This document shows, in pieces, positions 51,584 to 60,678 of a stretch of 64,000 nucleotides of DNA. Position 1 is the first letter of the stretch; the number at the start of each line of letters is the position of its first letter. The stretch spans positions 311,592-375,591 of the forward strand of contig NZ_NFUR01000001.1 in the NCBI RefSeq assembly GCF_002127225.1, given 5' to 3'. The DNA comes from Sphingomonas sp. IBVSS2 (GTDB lineage: Bacteria; Pseudomonadota; Alphaproteobacteria; Sphingomonadales; Sphingomonadaceae). The notes beneath the pieces are model-generated. The model was not told where the DNA came from and did not search any database. It saw only the letters and a list, made by a program, of their open reading frames with translations. A program made the translations under genes and the position numbers.

Positions 51584-54053
51584 GTTTCAGCGCCTCGAGC
51601 GCCGCGAAGGCATTGTCGCGCGGCGGCGCCTTGGGCGCGGCCGGCGCGACCAGCCCTTGCCAGATCCAGCGCTGCGGCTCGCCCTCGATGGAGCGGGCGG
51701 TGCGGAAGCCGAGCTGCGCCATCAGCCGGGCCAGCGTCTCGGCGGTGAGCCCCATCGACGTGGCGAGCGCGGGATCGGGAGCGAAGGGCTTGCGCCCCTG
51801 GCGCGCGTCGTGCGCGGCACGGGCAATGCGCTCGACCAGGTCGACGCGCACCGCCTGGGCACCCAGCGGGCGATAGCCATGGACGAGATCGGCCCCCGCC
51901 GCGGCGCGCGGCAATACGGTGGCGCCGTCGCGCGGCGCTTCGGCCAGCCCCATCAGTTCGCGCCGCCAGCGCGCCGCGCCGGGCTTGAGCAGCGCCGGCG
52001 CGAAGATGTCGAGCGTGCCGATGGTGACGCCGATCCTGCGCAGCCGCTGGCGCGCCTGCGGGTCGAGCGCTTCCACCAGCGTGGCGGCGGCGCGACGCGG
52101 GAGCAGCCCGCCGGCTTCGAGCAGCGCATTGGCGAGTGCGCGTAGCGGCGAGCCGGCGGCCGGATCGCGCGTCGCGGCATCGAGCTTGCCGAGCACGGTC
52201 AGGCGCTTGCCGACCTGATCGGCGAACCAGCGTTCCAGCCGGACCTGCACCGCGTTCCTGGCCGCCGGGTCGAGCACGTCGAGCGCGCGATCCAGCCGGA
52301 TGCGCGGCCGGGCGATGTTGGGCCCGGGCTCCAGCGCCGCCACCGCCACCCCGTTCCAGGCGAGCACCGGTCCGGCCAGCACGATCGCCTCGTCCCCCGC
52401 CTCGGCCAGCGCGGCGCCGCGCTTGCGATACTCGCCGCCCAGCCGCTTCTCCGCCGCCGCGAGCAGCATGCGCTTGTCCGCGGCGCGCGCCTCGGGCGCG
52501 ACGGTGAAGCGGAAGCCGGTGAGCGTGCCCAGGGCATGTTCCTCGACGGTCACTTCGCCTTCGGGCCCGATCGTCACCGGCAGGTTCGACGCGTCGACGC
52601 CGATCTGGCGGAGCAGCACGGTGGTGCGCTTGTCGACGAAGCGCTGGGTCAGGCTGGCGTGCAGCGCGTCCGAGAGCTTCTCCTCCACCGCGCGCGTGCG
52701 CTCGGCCCAGTGGACCGGGTCCTCGAGCCAGTCGGCCCGGTGCGCGATATAGGCCCAGCTGCGCGCCGCGGCGATGCGCCCGGCCAGCGTCTCGACATCG
52801 CCGCCCATATTGTCGAGCCGCTGGATCTCGTCGGCGAACCACTGGTGCGGCACATGCCCGAATCCTTCGGAGAGATGGCCGAACAGCCGGCCGACGAAGC
52901 GGCTGTGCGGCTCGGGCCCGAGCTTGCGGAAATCGGGCAGGCCGCACGCCGCCCAGAGCCGCTTGACCATCGCCGGCGCGCGCACGCGCTGGCGCACCCA
53001 ATCCTCTTCCGAAAGCCGCTTGAGCACCGCAAGGTCCACCGCCTCGGGCGCCGCGCGCAGCACGGCGTTCTGCGGCTTGGCCTCGAGGCTGGCGATCAGC
53101 GCATCGATGCTGGCGAAATCGGGCTCACCCTCGCGCCAATAGAGCTTCTCCAGCGGCGGCACCCGGTGCGCCTCGATCGCCAGCACTTCCTCCGGCGTGA
53201 AGGCATTGGGGCCTTCCTCGTGCAGCGCGCCGAAGGTCCCGTCCCTTTGATGCCGCCCCGCGCGCCCGGCGATCTGCGCCATCTCCGCCACGGTCAGCCG
53301 GCGCTGGCGGCGCCCGTCGAACTTGGAGAGCGAGGCGAAGGCGACATGGTGCACGTCCATGTTGAGACCCATGCCGATCGCATCGGTGGCGACGAGATAA
53401 TCGACCTCGCCCGCCTGGAACATCGCCACCTGGGCGTTGCGGGTGCGGGGACTGAGCGCGCCCATCACCACCGCCGCGCCGCCGCGGAGCCTTCGAAGCG
53501 CTTCGGCGACGGCATAGACTTCCTCGGCGCTGAACGCGACGATCGCCGAACGGCGCGGCAGGCGGGACAGCTTCTTCGCGCCGGCATAGCTGAGCGTCGA
53601 GAAGCGCGGCCGGCCGATCACCTCGGCCTCGGGCACCAGCGCCTTCAGCATGGGCTTCAAGCTGTCCGAGCCGAGGATCATCGTCTCCTCGCGGCCGCGG
53701 GCGCGCAGCAGGCGATCGGTGAAGACATGGCCGCGCTCGGGGTCGGCGCCCAGCTGCGCCTCGTCCAGGCCGACGAATGCGACGTCGCGTTCCAACGGCA
53801 TCGATTCGGCGGTGCACAGGAACCAGCGCGCCTTGGGCGGCAGGATCTTCTCCTCGCCGGTGATCAGCGCGACTTCGGCGGCGCTGCCCTTCATCCTGAC
53901 GACGCGATCATAGACCTCGCGCGCCAGCAGGCGCAGCGGGAAGCCGATCATGCCGCTGGCATGGCCGGCCATCCGCTCCACTGCGAGATGCGTCTTGCCG
54001 GTGTTGGTGGGCCCCAGCACGGCAGTGATCGGAGAACGCGCGAAACGACTCAT
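51576..54053 (-). CDS. Suv3-like superfamily 2 helicase
   Basis: An 825-aa protein. Walker A GPTNTGKTHLAVERM, DEAQ-like box GLDEAQLGADPERG, motif III-like ILGSDSLKP, and a helicase C domain with ATDAIGMGLNMDV and QIAGRAGRH. This resembles mitochondrial SUV3 RNA helicases. A long C-terminal extension (from about 450) is rich in alanine and basic residues. Probably in RNA turnover; the partner nuclease is not adjacent. The ATG is placed at MSRFARSPITAVLG. Confidence 0.88.
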   Translation of the reverse strand: MSRFARSPITAVLGPTNTGKTHLAVERMAGHASGMIGFPLRLLAREVYDRVVRMKGSAAEVALITGEEKILPPKARWFLCTAESMPLERDVAFVGLDEAQLGADPERGHVFTDRLLRARGREETMILGSDSLKPMLKALVPEAEVIGRPRFSTLSYAGAKKLSRLPRRSAIVAFSAEEVYAVAEALRRLRGGAAVVMGALSPRTRNAQVAMFQAGEVDYLVATDAIGMGLNMDVHHVAFASLSKFDGRRQRRLTVAEMAQIAGRAGRHQRDGTFGALHEEGPNAFTPEEVLAIEAHRVPPLEKLYWREGEPDFASIDALIASLEAKPQNAVLRAAPEAVDLAVLKRLSEEDWVRQRVRAPAMVKRLWAACGLPDFRKLGPEPHSRFVGRLFGHLSEGFGHVPHQWFADEIQRLDNMGGDVETLAGRIAAARSWAYIAHRADWLEDPVHWAERTRAVEEKLSDALHASLTQRFVDKRTTVLLRQIGVDASNLPVTIGPEGEVTVEEHALGTLTGFRFTVAPEARAADKRMLLAAAEKRLGGEYRKRGAALAEAGDEAIVLAGPVLAWNGVAVAALEPGPNIARPRIRLDRALDVLDPAARNAVQVRLERWFADQVGKRLTVLGKLDAATRDPAAGSPLRALANALLEAGGLLPRRAAATLVEALDPQARQRLRRIGVTIGTLDIFAPALLKPGAARWRRELMGLAEAPRDGATVLPRAAAGADLVHGYRPLGAQAVRVDLVERIARAAHDARQGRKPFAPDPALATSMGLTAETLARLMAQLGFRTARSIEGEPQRWIWQGLVAPAAPKAPPRDNAFAALEALKHG

Positions 54054-54305
54054 TGCGACTCCAAGATCGTTCCGAGTCGCCCCTTAAGCAACTCCCCCGG
54101 ATTGGCGATTCGCCTTAACCATGTTGGAAATACTGACGAATATACCGCACGCTTCGCTTCATCCGCGAGGTGGCACAACTCGCCGCACGCGGCGGTCCCG
54201 AACAGGGTGCTTAATTTGACTTTAAGTCCTGCCTTCCACAGTGATCTTGTCGGTAGCCGGGGGTTTACGGCACGACATCGACGACCTTTTGGGGGGCGTT
54301 GCGCC

Positions 54306-55787
54306 TTGTATCTGCGTAGTGACCATGGAGAGGGGCTGACCGGCGGCGGCGCATCGGCGCGCGCCACGGCCTCGGCGCGCGGCCTTGCCGCACGCCTGAA
54401 CGAGCGCTTGGCCGACTTCGAATTCGCGCCGGACTTGGGCTCGCGCATCGGCTCGCTGACCTGGTATCGCGGCGCCGCCACCTGCGTCGCCCTGATCACC
54501 GCCACGCTGCTGCTCGCCCCTGGCTTCGAGAATCCGATCTACGGCACCGTTCCCGCGCCGCTTTCGGGCGCCGAGTTCGACGCGACCCAGGCCCAGGCGA
54601 TCAAGCCGCTCGGCATGGGTTCGCGCACCGGCGCCCGCGTCGCCGCGACCGGGCTGGTCGCGCCGCTTTCGGACACGCCGGAACGGCCGATCCTCGAAGG
54701 CACCACCAAGCTGGCCTCGGGCGGCGCGCTGTTCGCGACGCTGCTGCGCTCCGGCATCGGCAAGACCGATGCCACGACGGTCAGCAGCATGATCACCAAG
54801 GCCGTGGCCCTGGACGAGATCCAGTCCAACACCATGGCCGACTACACGCTGGGCCGCCGCGTCGACAAGTCGCAGCCGCGCCCCCTCGAGAAGCTCGACA
54901 TCCGCACCCGGTTCGATCAGCGCGTCGAGTTCGTCCGGGCCGGCAACGCGCTTTCGATGCGCGCGATCCCGATCGCGATCGACCGGACGCCGCTGCGCAT
55001 CCAGGGCACGATCGGCAGGTCGCTCTATCGCTCGGCCCGCGCGGCCGGCGCGCCTGCCAAGGCAGTGGAGAGCTACATCAAGACGCTCGCCACCCGCACG
55101 CCGGTCTCCCGGCTGGGCTCGGACTGCAAGTTCGACATCATCGTCGGCCAGGCGCGCGCCGAGACCGGCGAGGTGCAACTCGGCACCCTGATGTACGCCG
55201 GCGTCAGCGGCTGCTCGAACAAGGTGCAGCTCGCCCCGTTCGAGCAGGGCGGCAAGACCAGCTGGTTCGACGGCTCGGGCCGGGGCAACAGCACCGGCGC
55301 GATGGCGATGCCGGCGAACGGCCGCTTCTCCTCGGGCTTCGGCATGCGCCGTCACCCGATCCTCGGCTATACCCGCATGCACCGGGGCGTCGACATCGCC
55401 GCGCCCTGGGGCTCGCCGGTCTTCGCCGCGAGCGACGGCGTCGTCCAGTTCGCCGGCCGCAGCAGCGGCTATGGCAACTTCATCAAGGTGACCCATGGCG
55501 GCGGCTATGGCACCGGCTATGGCCATTTGAGCCGCATCTATGTCCGCAACGGCGAGCATGTGCGCCGCGGGCAGCGGATCGGCGCGGTGGGCAATACCGG
55601 CCTCTCGACCGGGCCGCACCTCCATTACGAGCTGTATCGCAACGGCATGGCGGTGAACCCGCGTTCGGTTTCGTTCACCAGCACGCAGCAGCTTACCGGC
55701 GGCGATCTCGGCGAGTTCAGGGCCCAGCTTAACCGCCTGCTCTCGGTGCCGATCGGGCATGGCGCGGTGAAGGACGCCGAGGACTAG
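54306..55787 (+). CDS. M23-family murein metallopeptidase
   Basis: A 493-aa envelope protein. One predicted membrane helix near the N-terminus (AATCVALITATLLLAPG). A middle region of unknown role precedes the LytM/M23 domain: SSGFGMRRHPILGYTRMHRG, DIAAPWGSPVFAA, GNTGLSTGPHLHYELYRNG. The zinc ligands (His, Asp, His) are all present, so it is probably an active DD-endopeptidase rather than an activator. The TTG at 54306 has GGGGGG upstream; no ATG or GTG precedes the conserved N-terminus. The 252 bp upstream hold the promoter and no gene. Confidence 0.88.
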   Translation: MYLRSDHGEGLTGGGASARATASARGLAARLNERLADFEFAPDLGSRIGSLTWYRGAATCVALITATLLLAPGFENPIYGTVPAPLSGAEFDATQAQAIKPLGMGSRTGARVAATGLVAPLSDTPERPILEGTTKLASGGALFATLLRSGIGKTDATTVSSMITKAVALDEIQSNTMADYTLGRRVDKSQPRPLEKLDIRTRFDQRVEFVRAGNALSMRAIPIAIDRTPLRIQGTIGRSLYRSARAAGAPAKAVESYIKTLATRTPVSRLGSDCKFDIIVGQARAETGEVQLGTLMYAGVSGCSNKVQLAPFEQGGKTSWFDGSGRGNSTGAMAMPANGRFSSGFGMRRHPILGYTRMHRGVDIAAPWGSPVFAASDGVVQFAGRSSGYGNFIKVTHGGGYGTGYGHLSRIYVRNGEHVRRGQRIGAVGNTGLSTGPHLHYELYRNGMAVNPRSVSFTSTQQLTGGDLGEFRAQLNRLLSVPIGHGAVKDAED

Positions 55788-55915
55788 GAGCCCGCGCAAG
55801 GCCCCCAGCCTTCCCTTCCGGCGAGGGGCGCCACGGCTCGTCGCAACCCGTTCCCCGCGCGCCGGCCATTTGTGCTATAGGCACGGGATATCCGAGTCAG
55901 ACTCCGGAGCGTATC

Positions 55916-56353
55916 ATGCGTCTCGTCCTCACTGCCGCCCTGTTCTGCACCGTCGCGATGCCGGCGCTCGCCCAGCAGTCGCAGCCCGCGCCCACGCGCG
56001 ATGCCTCCACGCGCGACAGGGCAGAGGCGCTCGCCCGTGCGCTGAACAATCCGATGGTGCAGGAAGGCGCGGCGGCCATGCTCACCAACCTTGCCGGCAT
56101 CGTGCTCGATACCCGGGTCGGCCCCATCGCGCGCTATGCCGATCCCAGGATCGGCGAACAGGATACGCTGCGCGACATCCAGCGCCGCAACGATCCCGAT
56201 TTCGAGAAGCACTTCCACCAGGACGCGCGCGCGGCCGTCGCCGTCGCGGGCAAGCTCACCGACGGCGCGCTGCAGATGCAGGAATCGCTCGACCAGACCG
56301 CCGCCCGGCTCCGCGCGGCGCTCGCCCCGCTGCGCGCCGCGCTCAAGAACTGA
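55916..56353 (+). CDS. Hypothetical secreted protein
   Basis: A 145-aa protein with a clear signal peptide (LVLTAALFCTVAMPALAQ). The mature part is helical and charged, with EALARALNNPMVQEGAAAML and a C-terminal coiled helix. No known domain; periplasmic role unknown. It is divergent in content from neighbours and stands alone. Confidence 0.65.
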   Translation: MRLVLTAALFCTVAMPALAQQSQPAPTRDASTRDRAEALARALNNPMVQEGAAAMLTNLAGIVLDTRVGPIARYADPRIGEQDTLRDIQRRNDPDFEKHFHQDARAAVAVAGKLTDGALQMQESLDQTAARLRAALAPLRAALKN

Positions 56354-56483
56354 TCCGCCCGCGCAACGATCGCACCCCTTTCCGGCCGGCCGGCAACCAT
56401 ATGGCGCGCTGCCGTGCGTCCCGGACGCAAGCCGCGCCCGCAAGCGCTTTACGCGGGCGCATCCCGAGTCCTAAAGCGAGCCG

Positions 56484-57155
56484 ATGTGGCAGCTTTACCA
56501 ATTCCCGCTCTGTCCCTTCTCGCGCAAGGTCCGGCTGTTGCTGGGCGAAAAAGGCGTGGGCTACGAGCCGGTGCGCGAATCGCCCTGGCTGCGGCGTGAC
56601 GAGTTCCTCGACCTGAATCCCACCGGCCAGGTGCCGGTGATGGTCGATGACGAGCGCGGCGTCACGCTGATCGATTCGCAGGTGATCTGCGAGTTCTTCG
56701 AGGAAACGGTGAACAAGGCGCCGATGCTCAACGGCACCGCCACCGATCGCGCCGAGATCCGGCGCCTCGCCATCTGGTTCGACACCAATTTCTATGCGGA
56801 GATCACGGCGCCCCTGCTCCACGAGCGGATGCTGAAGCGCATCGTCTACAAGCAGTCGCCCGATGGCCAGGCCCTGCGCAATGCGATGAAGGCGGCGGTC
56901 AATCATCTCGACTATATCGACTATCTGCTCGATCACCGTACCTGGCTGGCAGGCCCGACGATGAGCCTCGCCGACCTTGCCGCCGCGGCGCAGATCTCGA
57001 TCGCCGACTATCTGGGCGGGATCGACTGGAAGAGCCATGAACAGGCCAAGGGCTGGTACATCCGGATGAAGAGCCGCCCGAGCTTCCGCCCGCTGCTGAG
57101 CGAGCGGATGGAAGGGATCCCGCCGCCCGCCGATTACGAGAAGCTCGACCTTTAA
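56484..57155 (+). CDS. Glutathione S-transferase family protein
   Basis: A 223-aa protein. The thioredoxin-fold N-terminal domain starts WQLYQFPLCPFSRKVRLLLG with a CPFS motif at the active site. GSH-binding segments TGQVPVMVDD and IDSQVICEFFEE follow, then an all-helical C-terminal domain. CPxS-type proteins may act as thiol transferases. The stop shares a base with the next start (TAATG). Confidence 0.85.
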   Translation: MWQLYQFPLCPFSRKVRLLLGEKGVGYEPVRESPWLRRDEFLDLNPTGQVPVMVDDERGVTLIDSQVICEFFEETVNKAPMLNGTATDRAEIRRLAIWFDTNFYAEITAPLLHERMLKRIVYKQSPDGQALRNAMKAAVNHLDYIDYLLDHRTWLAGPTMSLADLAAAAQISIADYLGGIDWKSHEQAKGWYIRMKSRPSFRPLLSERMEGIPPPADYEKLDL

Positions 57156-57574
57156 TGGCGGCGCTGCGCCGGACCGCCGCGCTGCTGGGCTTCTACGGGG
57201 ATGATCTCGATCCGGAGGAACTGACCGCCGGACTGGCAAGCCCGCCGACTGTCGGCGTCCGCAAGGGCGGCATATGGCACACCTCGCTCGGCGCCGCGAA
57301 AATCGCGCCTACGGGTTCGTGGCGCATCGAGGCCGATCGTTGCTCCCCCGGCAATCTCGATGGGCAGATCCGCGCGCTGCTGGCACCGCTGACCGGTAAT
57401 CTTGATATCTGGCGCGATTTCTCGACGCGGTTCGGCGGCCGGATCTTCGCGGGCCTTTTCCTCGCCGAATGGAATGAGGGGATGCGGCTGGAAGCGGGCA
57501 CGCTGGCCCTGCTCGCCGAACGCGGGCTGTATCTCGATCTCGACATCTACGGCGCGGAGACCGCGGCGGAATGA
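57155..57574 (+). CDS. DUF4279-like protein
   Basis: A 139-aa protein with LLGFYGDDLDPEELTAGLAS, then a GIWHTSL segment and a C-terminal LALLAERGLYLDLDIY. This layout matches the DUF4279 family, function unknown. It is translationally coupled to the GST-family gene. Confidence 0.65.
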   Translation: MAALRRTAALLGFYGDDLDPEELTAGLASPPTVGVRKGGIWHTSLGAAKIAPTGSWRIEADRCSPGNLDGQIRALLAPLTGNLDIWRDFSTRFGGRIFAGLFLAEWNEGMRLEAGTLALLAERGLYLDLDIYGAETAAE

Positions 57575-57646
57575 AACTCCCGCCGCCGCCATGCGCTTTT
57601 CCCGCAAGGTCCTGATCGCTCCGATCGGGCAATCCTCGGGGTGCTT

Positions 57647-58261
57647 ATGCTCGAACATCTTCCCCGCTGGCTCGGCAAGGCGCTGAGCCCGTTTCGCGCC
57701 GGAGCCGACAAGCTGGCGATCGTCCGGCCCGAACTGGCCGGCGAAGGCGTGATCCACCTCGCCAGCCCGGCCTTCGCCAATGGCGCGCGGCTGCCCGATC
57801 GCTTCACCGCCGACGGCGAGGGCAGTTCGCCGCCGCTCTTCTGGACCGGCGTGCCCGAAGGCACGGCGCGGCTGGTGCTGATCGTCGAGGATCCCGACGC
57901 GCCGACGCCGCAGCCGGTGGTGCATGCGATCGTCTGGGGCCTGCCGCTCGACGGCGACCTCAAGCAAGGCGAGATCGCGCCCGATGGCGAGGGCAATCCG
58001 GAAGGAGAGGATGTCGGCCGCAACAGCCGCTTCGTCGAGGGCTGGCTGCCGCCCGATCCGCCCAACGGGCATGGCGAGCATAGCTATGCCTTCCAGCTCT
58101 TCGCGCTGAGCGAAGGGGAGGATCCAGGCGAGAATCCGGGCCGCAGTGCCATCCTGCGCGCGATGGAAGGCCGGGTGATCGCCGCCGGGCTGCTTACCGG
58201 CACCTATTCGCGCGGCGAGGAGGCCCCGATCGGGCCGGTGGGAGCCGGTGCCGCCGCCTGA
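57647..58261 (+). CDS. YbhB/YbcL-type PEBP protein
   Basis: A 204-aa protein of the Raf-kinase-inhibitor-like family. Motifs: DGEGSSPPLFWTGVPEGTA, LIVEDPDAPTPQPVVHAIVW and GHGEHSYAFQLFALSE. The ATG at 57647 is chosen because GGGG is six bases upstream. Bacterial members bind unknown ligands. Confidence 0.85.
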   Translation: MLEHLPRWLGKALSPFRAGADKLAIVRPELAGEGVIHLASPAFANGARLPDRFTADGEGSSPPLFWTGVPEGTARLVLIVEDPDAPTPQPVVHAIVWGLPLDGDLKQGEIAPDGEGNPEGEDVGRNSRFVEGWLPPDPPNGHGEHSYAFQLFALSEGEDPGENPGRSAILRAMEGRVIAAGLLTGTYSRGEEAPIGPVGAGAAA

Positions 58262-58502
58262 TCCGGATCGGCATGGCGAGATGCGCCCGGCGAGAAGGAT
58301 GGCCGGACCATGGGCCCGCGCACGGGCTGCGCGGCGCGGATGCGGCCGCCATTCGGGGTTGAACTTGGATTCTCGCGCTCATGTCCGGAGCGCGTCACGG
58401 ATCTCTCGGCGGTTTCGGGTATCGCGGCATCCTCATGGAATGCCGGGGAAGCCGAGGGGGCGGGTCGAGGTTCCGCCGTGCGGGCCGCCGCCGGGCGGTC
58501 CG

Positions 58503-58534
58503 GCAGGGTTCAGCCGATGTGGCTGAAACCCTGC
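58503..58534 (-). other. Hairpin overlapping the stop of the 31-aa gene
   Basis: GCAGGGTTCAGCC-gatgt-GGCTGAAACCCTGC, with one bulged A. It spans the last codons and stop of the 31-aa gene and could stabilise or end its mRNA. No T run is visible on the minus strand. Confidence 0.45.
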
Positions 58535-58605
58535 AGGCCGACCGTGGCGATCGTCATTGCGGTGATGGCGAAAGAGGCCAAACCGATCATCAGGCTACGC
58601 GTCAT
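58510..58605 (-). CDS. Small membrane protein, 31 aa
   Basis: Too short for routine ORF listing. MTRSLMIGLASFAITAMTIA then TVGLQGFSHIG: a single hydrophobic helix with a basic start. GAGAGG lies six bases before the ATG. It follows the 35-aa gene by 35 bp and shares its promoter. No family recognised. Confidence 0.6.
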   Translation of the reverse strand: MTRSLMIGLASFAITAMTIATVGLQGFSHIG

Positions 58606-58640
58606 ACTTATCCTCTCCATTCCGTGCTGGCCGCTGCGGG

Positions 58641-58748
58641 TCATGCGATCGGAACCACGGGCGAGGAGAAGAGCACGATGGCATAGGTGAGGACGACGGC
58701 GCCGATGACGGCAACGCTGTGCTGGAACGAGCTGATACGAACGGCCAT
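58641..58748 (-). CDS. Small membrane protein, 35 aa
   Basis: MAVRISSFQHSVAVIGAVVL then TYAIVLFSSPVVPIA: a basic N-terminus and one helix. GGGAG lies 8-9 bases before ATG. A predicted sigma-54 promoter sits about 63 bp upstream. It is the first of two tandem small membrane proteins; role unknown, envelope stress being a guess by analogy with psp genes. Confidence 0.65.
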   Translation of the reverse strand: MAVRISSFQHSVAVIGAVVLTYAIVLFSSPVVPIA

Positions 58749-58810
58749 GATAGTTACTCCCTGTATTTCCGGCTGCCGGACCATCCGGTGTTGCCGATGC
58801 CAGATGAATT

Positions 58811-58825
58811 GCAGGGAGCGTGCCA
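58811..58825 (-). promoter_or_regulatory. Predicted sigma-54 (RpoN) promoter
   Basis: Minus strand TGGCACG-ctcc-CTGC: the invariant GG (-24) and GC (-12) are ten bases apart, and it differs from the TGGCACG-N4-TTGC consensus at one base. Transcription would start near 58799, leaving a ~50-nt leader before the 35-aa gene. Confidence 0.65.
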
Positions 58826-58876
58826 GTTTTCTAAGTGATTGATTTCATTGGGCACGAGTAAGAAAGTTACGCGTGG

Positions 58877-58915
58877 TTGGGAAATTTCACACCAAGCTAT
58901 GGCGTAATTTCCCAA
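58877..58915. promoter_or_regulatory. Perfect inverted repeat, candidate enhancer site
   Basis: TTGGGAAATT ... AATTTCCCAA with a 19-nt spacer, about 80-115 bp upstream of the expected sigma-54 start: the usual position for an enhancer-binding protein. It also lies just after the GGDEF gene, so a terminator role is the alternative; no T run is present on the minus strand. Confidence 0.5.
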
Positions 58916-58946
58916 TCAAAGGCGGACAGTCTCTGTCCGATTCCGG

Positions 58947-59975
58947 TCAATCGATGCGGATGCAGTTCCGGCCGCTATTCTTGGCGGCGTAGCAGAGCTG
59001 GTCGGCGCGGTGGAACACGGTGCCGAACACTTCGCCCGGGGCCGCCGGGCTGAGTCCCGCGGAGAAGGTGATCTCGCCCAGGGGAGCGTCGGTCTCGCGC
59101 AGGCGGTAGCGCTTGGCGGAAACGGCGATGCGGGCGCGATCGAGCACCTCGCGGGCGGCCCGGAGATCGAGTCCGGCGAACAGGACGACGAACTCCTCGC
59201 CGCCATAGCGCGCGACAAGGTGGCCCTTGCAGGTGTCGGACAGCGCTTCGCCGAGCGCCTTCAGCACCCGGTCGCCCACGACATGGCCGAACCGGTCGTT
59301 GACCGACTTGAAATGATCGACGTCGCACACGGCCATGGAGATCCGCGCGCCGGTCGAGGCCTGGGCGGCATAGGCTTCCTCGAAGGCGCGGCGATTGGGC
59401 AGGCCGGTCAGCGGGTCGCGACGGGCGTTGTCGCGCGCTTCCTCGAGCTTGGTGCGCAGCTCGCTGGCTTCGCGATTGGCGGTCTCGAGCCGCTCCTCGG
59501 CATTGCGGACCCGCTCGAGCATCGTCGCGGTGATGCGGGCGACCTCGATATCGTCGCCGCCCGAGCTGCGCATCGCCTGCGCGCTGGCGGCGAGGTCGCG
59601 GCCGAAATCCTTGGTCTCGGCGCGCATCGCGGTGACCATGTCCTGGAAGCCCTCGACCTGCATCTGGGTCTGGGCGACCAGCCCCTGGGCTTTCTCGAGC
59701 GTGGCGGTGGGCGTGCCGGCCACGGGCTGCACGTCGCAACCCAGCGTCTCGATGTCGCGCCGGGTGAGGCGGACACCGCCATCGGTCAACGCATGCACCG
59801 CCCGGGCGAGCGGGCCATCGGGATTGGCGAGGAGCTGATAGGCGAAGGCATAGTTGGCCGGATCGGGATCCAGCCGCTGGTCCACCAGAAACTCCCCGAT
59901 GCGGTCGTACAGGCTACGTGCGGCCTGGGAACCGCTTGCCACCCGAACGGCCTTGGCCGCGACCATCTGCCTCAA
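58947..59975 (-). CDS. Diguanylate cyclase (GGDEF)
   Basis: A 342-aa cytosolic protein that would make cyclic di-GMP. The N-terminal ~190 residues hold a helical region with a coiled coil (ERVRNAEERLETANREASEL) leading to the GGDEF domain: DPLTGLPNRRAFEE, DVDHFKSVNDRFGH and an intact GGEEF active site in ARYGGEEFVVLF. No RxxD inhibitory site is clear. No membrane helix. Confidence 0.9.
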   Translation of the reverse strand: MRQMVAAKAVRVASGSQAARSLYDRIGEFLVDQRLDPDPANYAFAYQLLANPDGPLARAVHALTDGGVRLTRRDIETLGCDVQPVAGTPTATLEKAQGLVAQTQMQVEGFQDMVTAMRAETKDFGRDLAASAQAMRSSGGDDIEVARITATMLERVRNAEERLETANREASELRTKLEEARDNARRDPLTGLPNRRAFEEAYAAQASTGARISMAVCDVDHFKSVNDRFGHVVGDRVLKALGEALSDTCKGHLVARYGGEEFVVLFAGLDLRAAREVLDRARIAVSAKRYRLRETDAPLGEITFSAGLSPAAPGEVFGTVFHRADQLCYAAKNSGRNCIRID

Positions 59976-60102
59976 TTCCTCACCAGAAAATTGGTCCAGA
60001 CGGTGCCGCCCCGCAGCACCGCCACGCCCTGCAGACTAGGGCCCAACTGCTAATATCCGGTGAGCAAAGCTTGCGGACTCGTGAAAATATCGGCGCCGGA
60101 GA

Positions 60103-60648
60103 TCAGTGCTTGTGCGCTGCCCGATATTTCTGGACCGCTTCGAGCGAGAGCCGGATATGCCCCGCCGGGCTCATGTCCGAATGGACGAAGAGAACCTTGC
60201 CGTCGGGCGCGATCACATAGGAGGTGCGGCTGGTGATCTTGGTGGCGGTGCCGTCGGGCCTGGTCAGCTGGACGTCATAGGCCTTGACGATCTCGGGGCT
60301 CGCGGCGGCGACGGCGAATTTGCCGGCGCACTTCTCCGCCGAAAAGGCCTCGAGCTTGTCGATGTTGCCCGCGGTCATCCCGATCACGCTGGCGCCGGCC
60401 TTCTGGAAATCGGGCAGCGCCTCGGCAAAGGCATGCGCCTCGGCATTGCAACCCTCGGTGAAGGCGGCAGGGAAGAAATAGAGGACGACGGGCCCCTTTT
60501 TCAGCGCCGCCTTGAGGTTCACCGTGAAAGGCTTGCCCGCCATCGCGCCGGGCGCAGTGAAATCGGGGGCGCGCTGGCCGGCCTTGAGCGCGGCGGCGGC
60601 CGGCACGGCGAGCGACAGGGCGGCGGCGGCGATCAGCAATTTGCGCAT
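60103..60648 (-). CDS. Exported peroxiredoxin-like protein
   Basis: A 181-aa protein. Signal peptide (LLIAAAALSLAVPAAAAL), then an AhpC/TSA fold with the peroxidatic Cys in FFPAAFTEGCNAEAHAF. A second Cys (SAEKCAGKF) could resolve it. GGAGG is well placed before ATG. It would reduce peroxides in the periplasm. Confidence 0.85.
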   Translation of the reverse strand: MRKLLIAAAALSLAVPAAAALKAGQRAPDFTAPGAMAGKPFTVNLKAALKKGPVVLYFFPAAFTEGCNAEAHAFAEALPDFQKAGASVIGMTAGNIDKLEAFSAEKCAGKFAVAAASPEIVKAYDVQLTRPDGTATKITSRTSYVIAPDGKVLFVHSDMSPAGHIRLSLEAVQKYRAAHKH

Positions 60649-60678
60649 GGCGATCCTCCTGAATGTGCTTGCCGGCGG

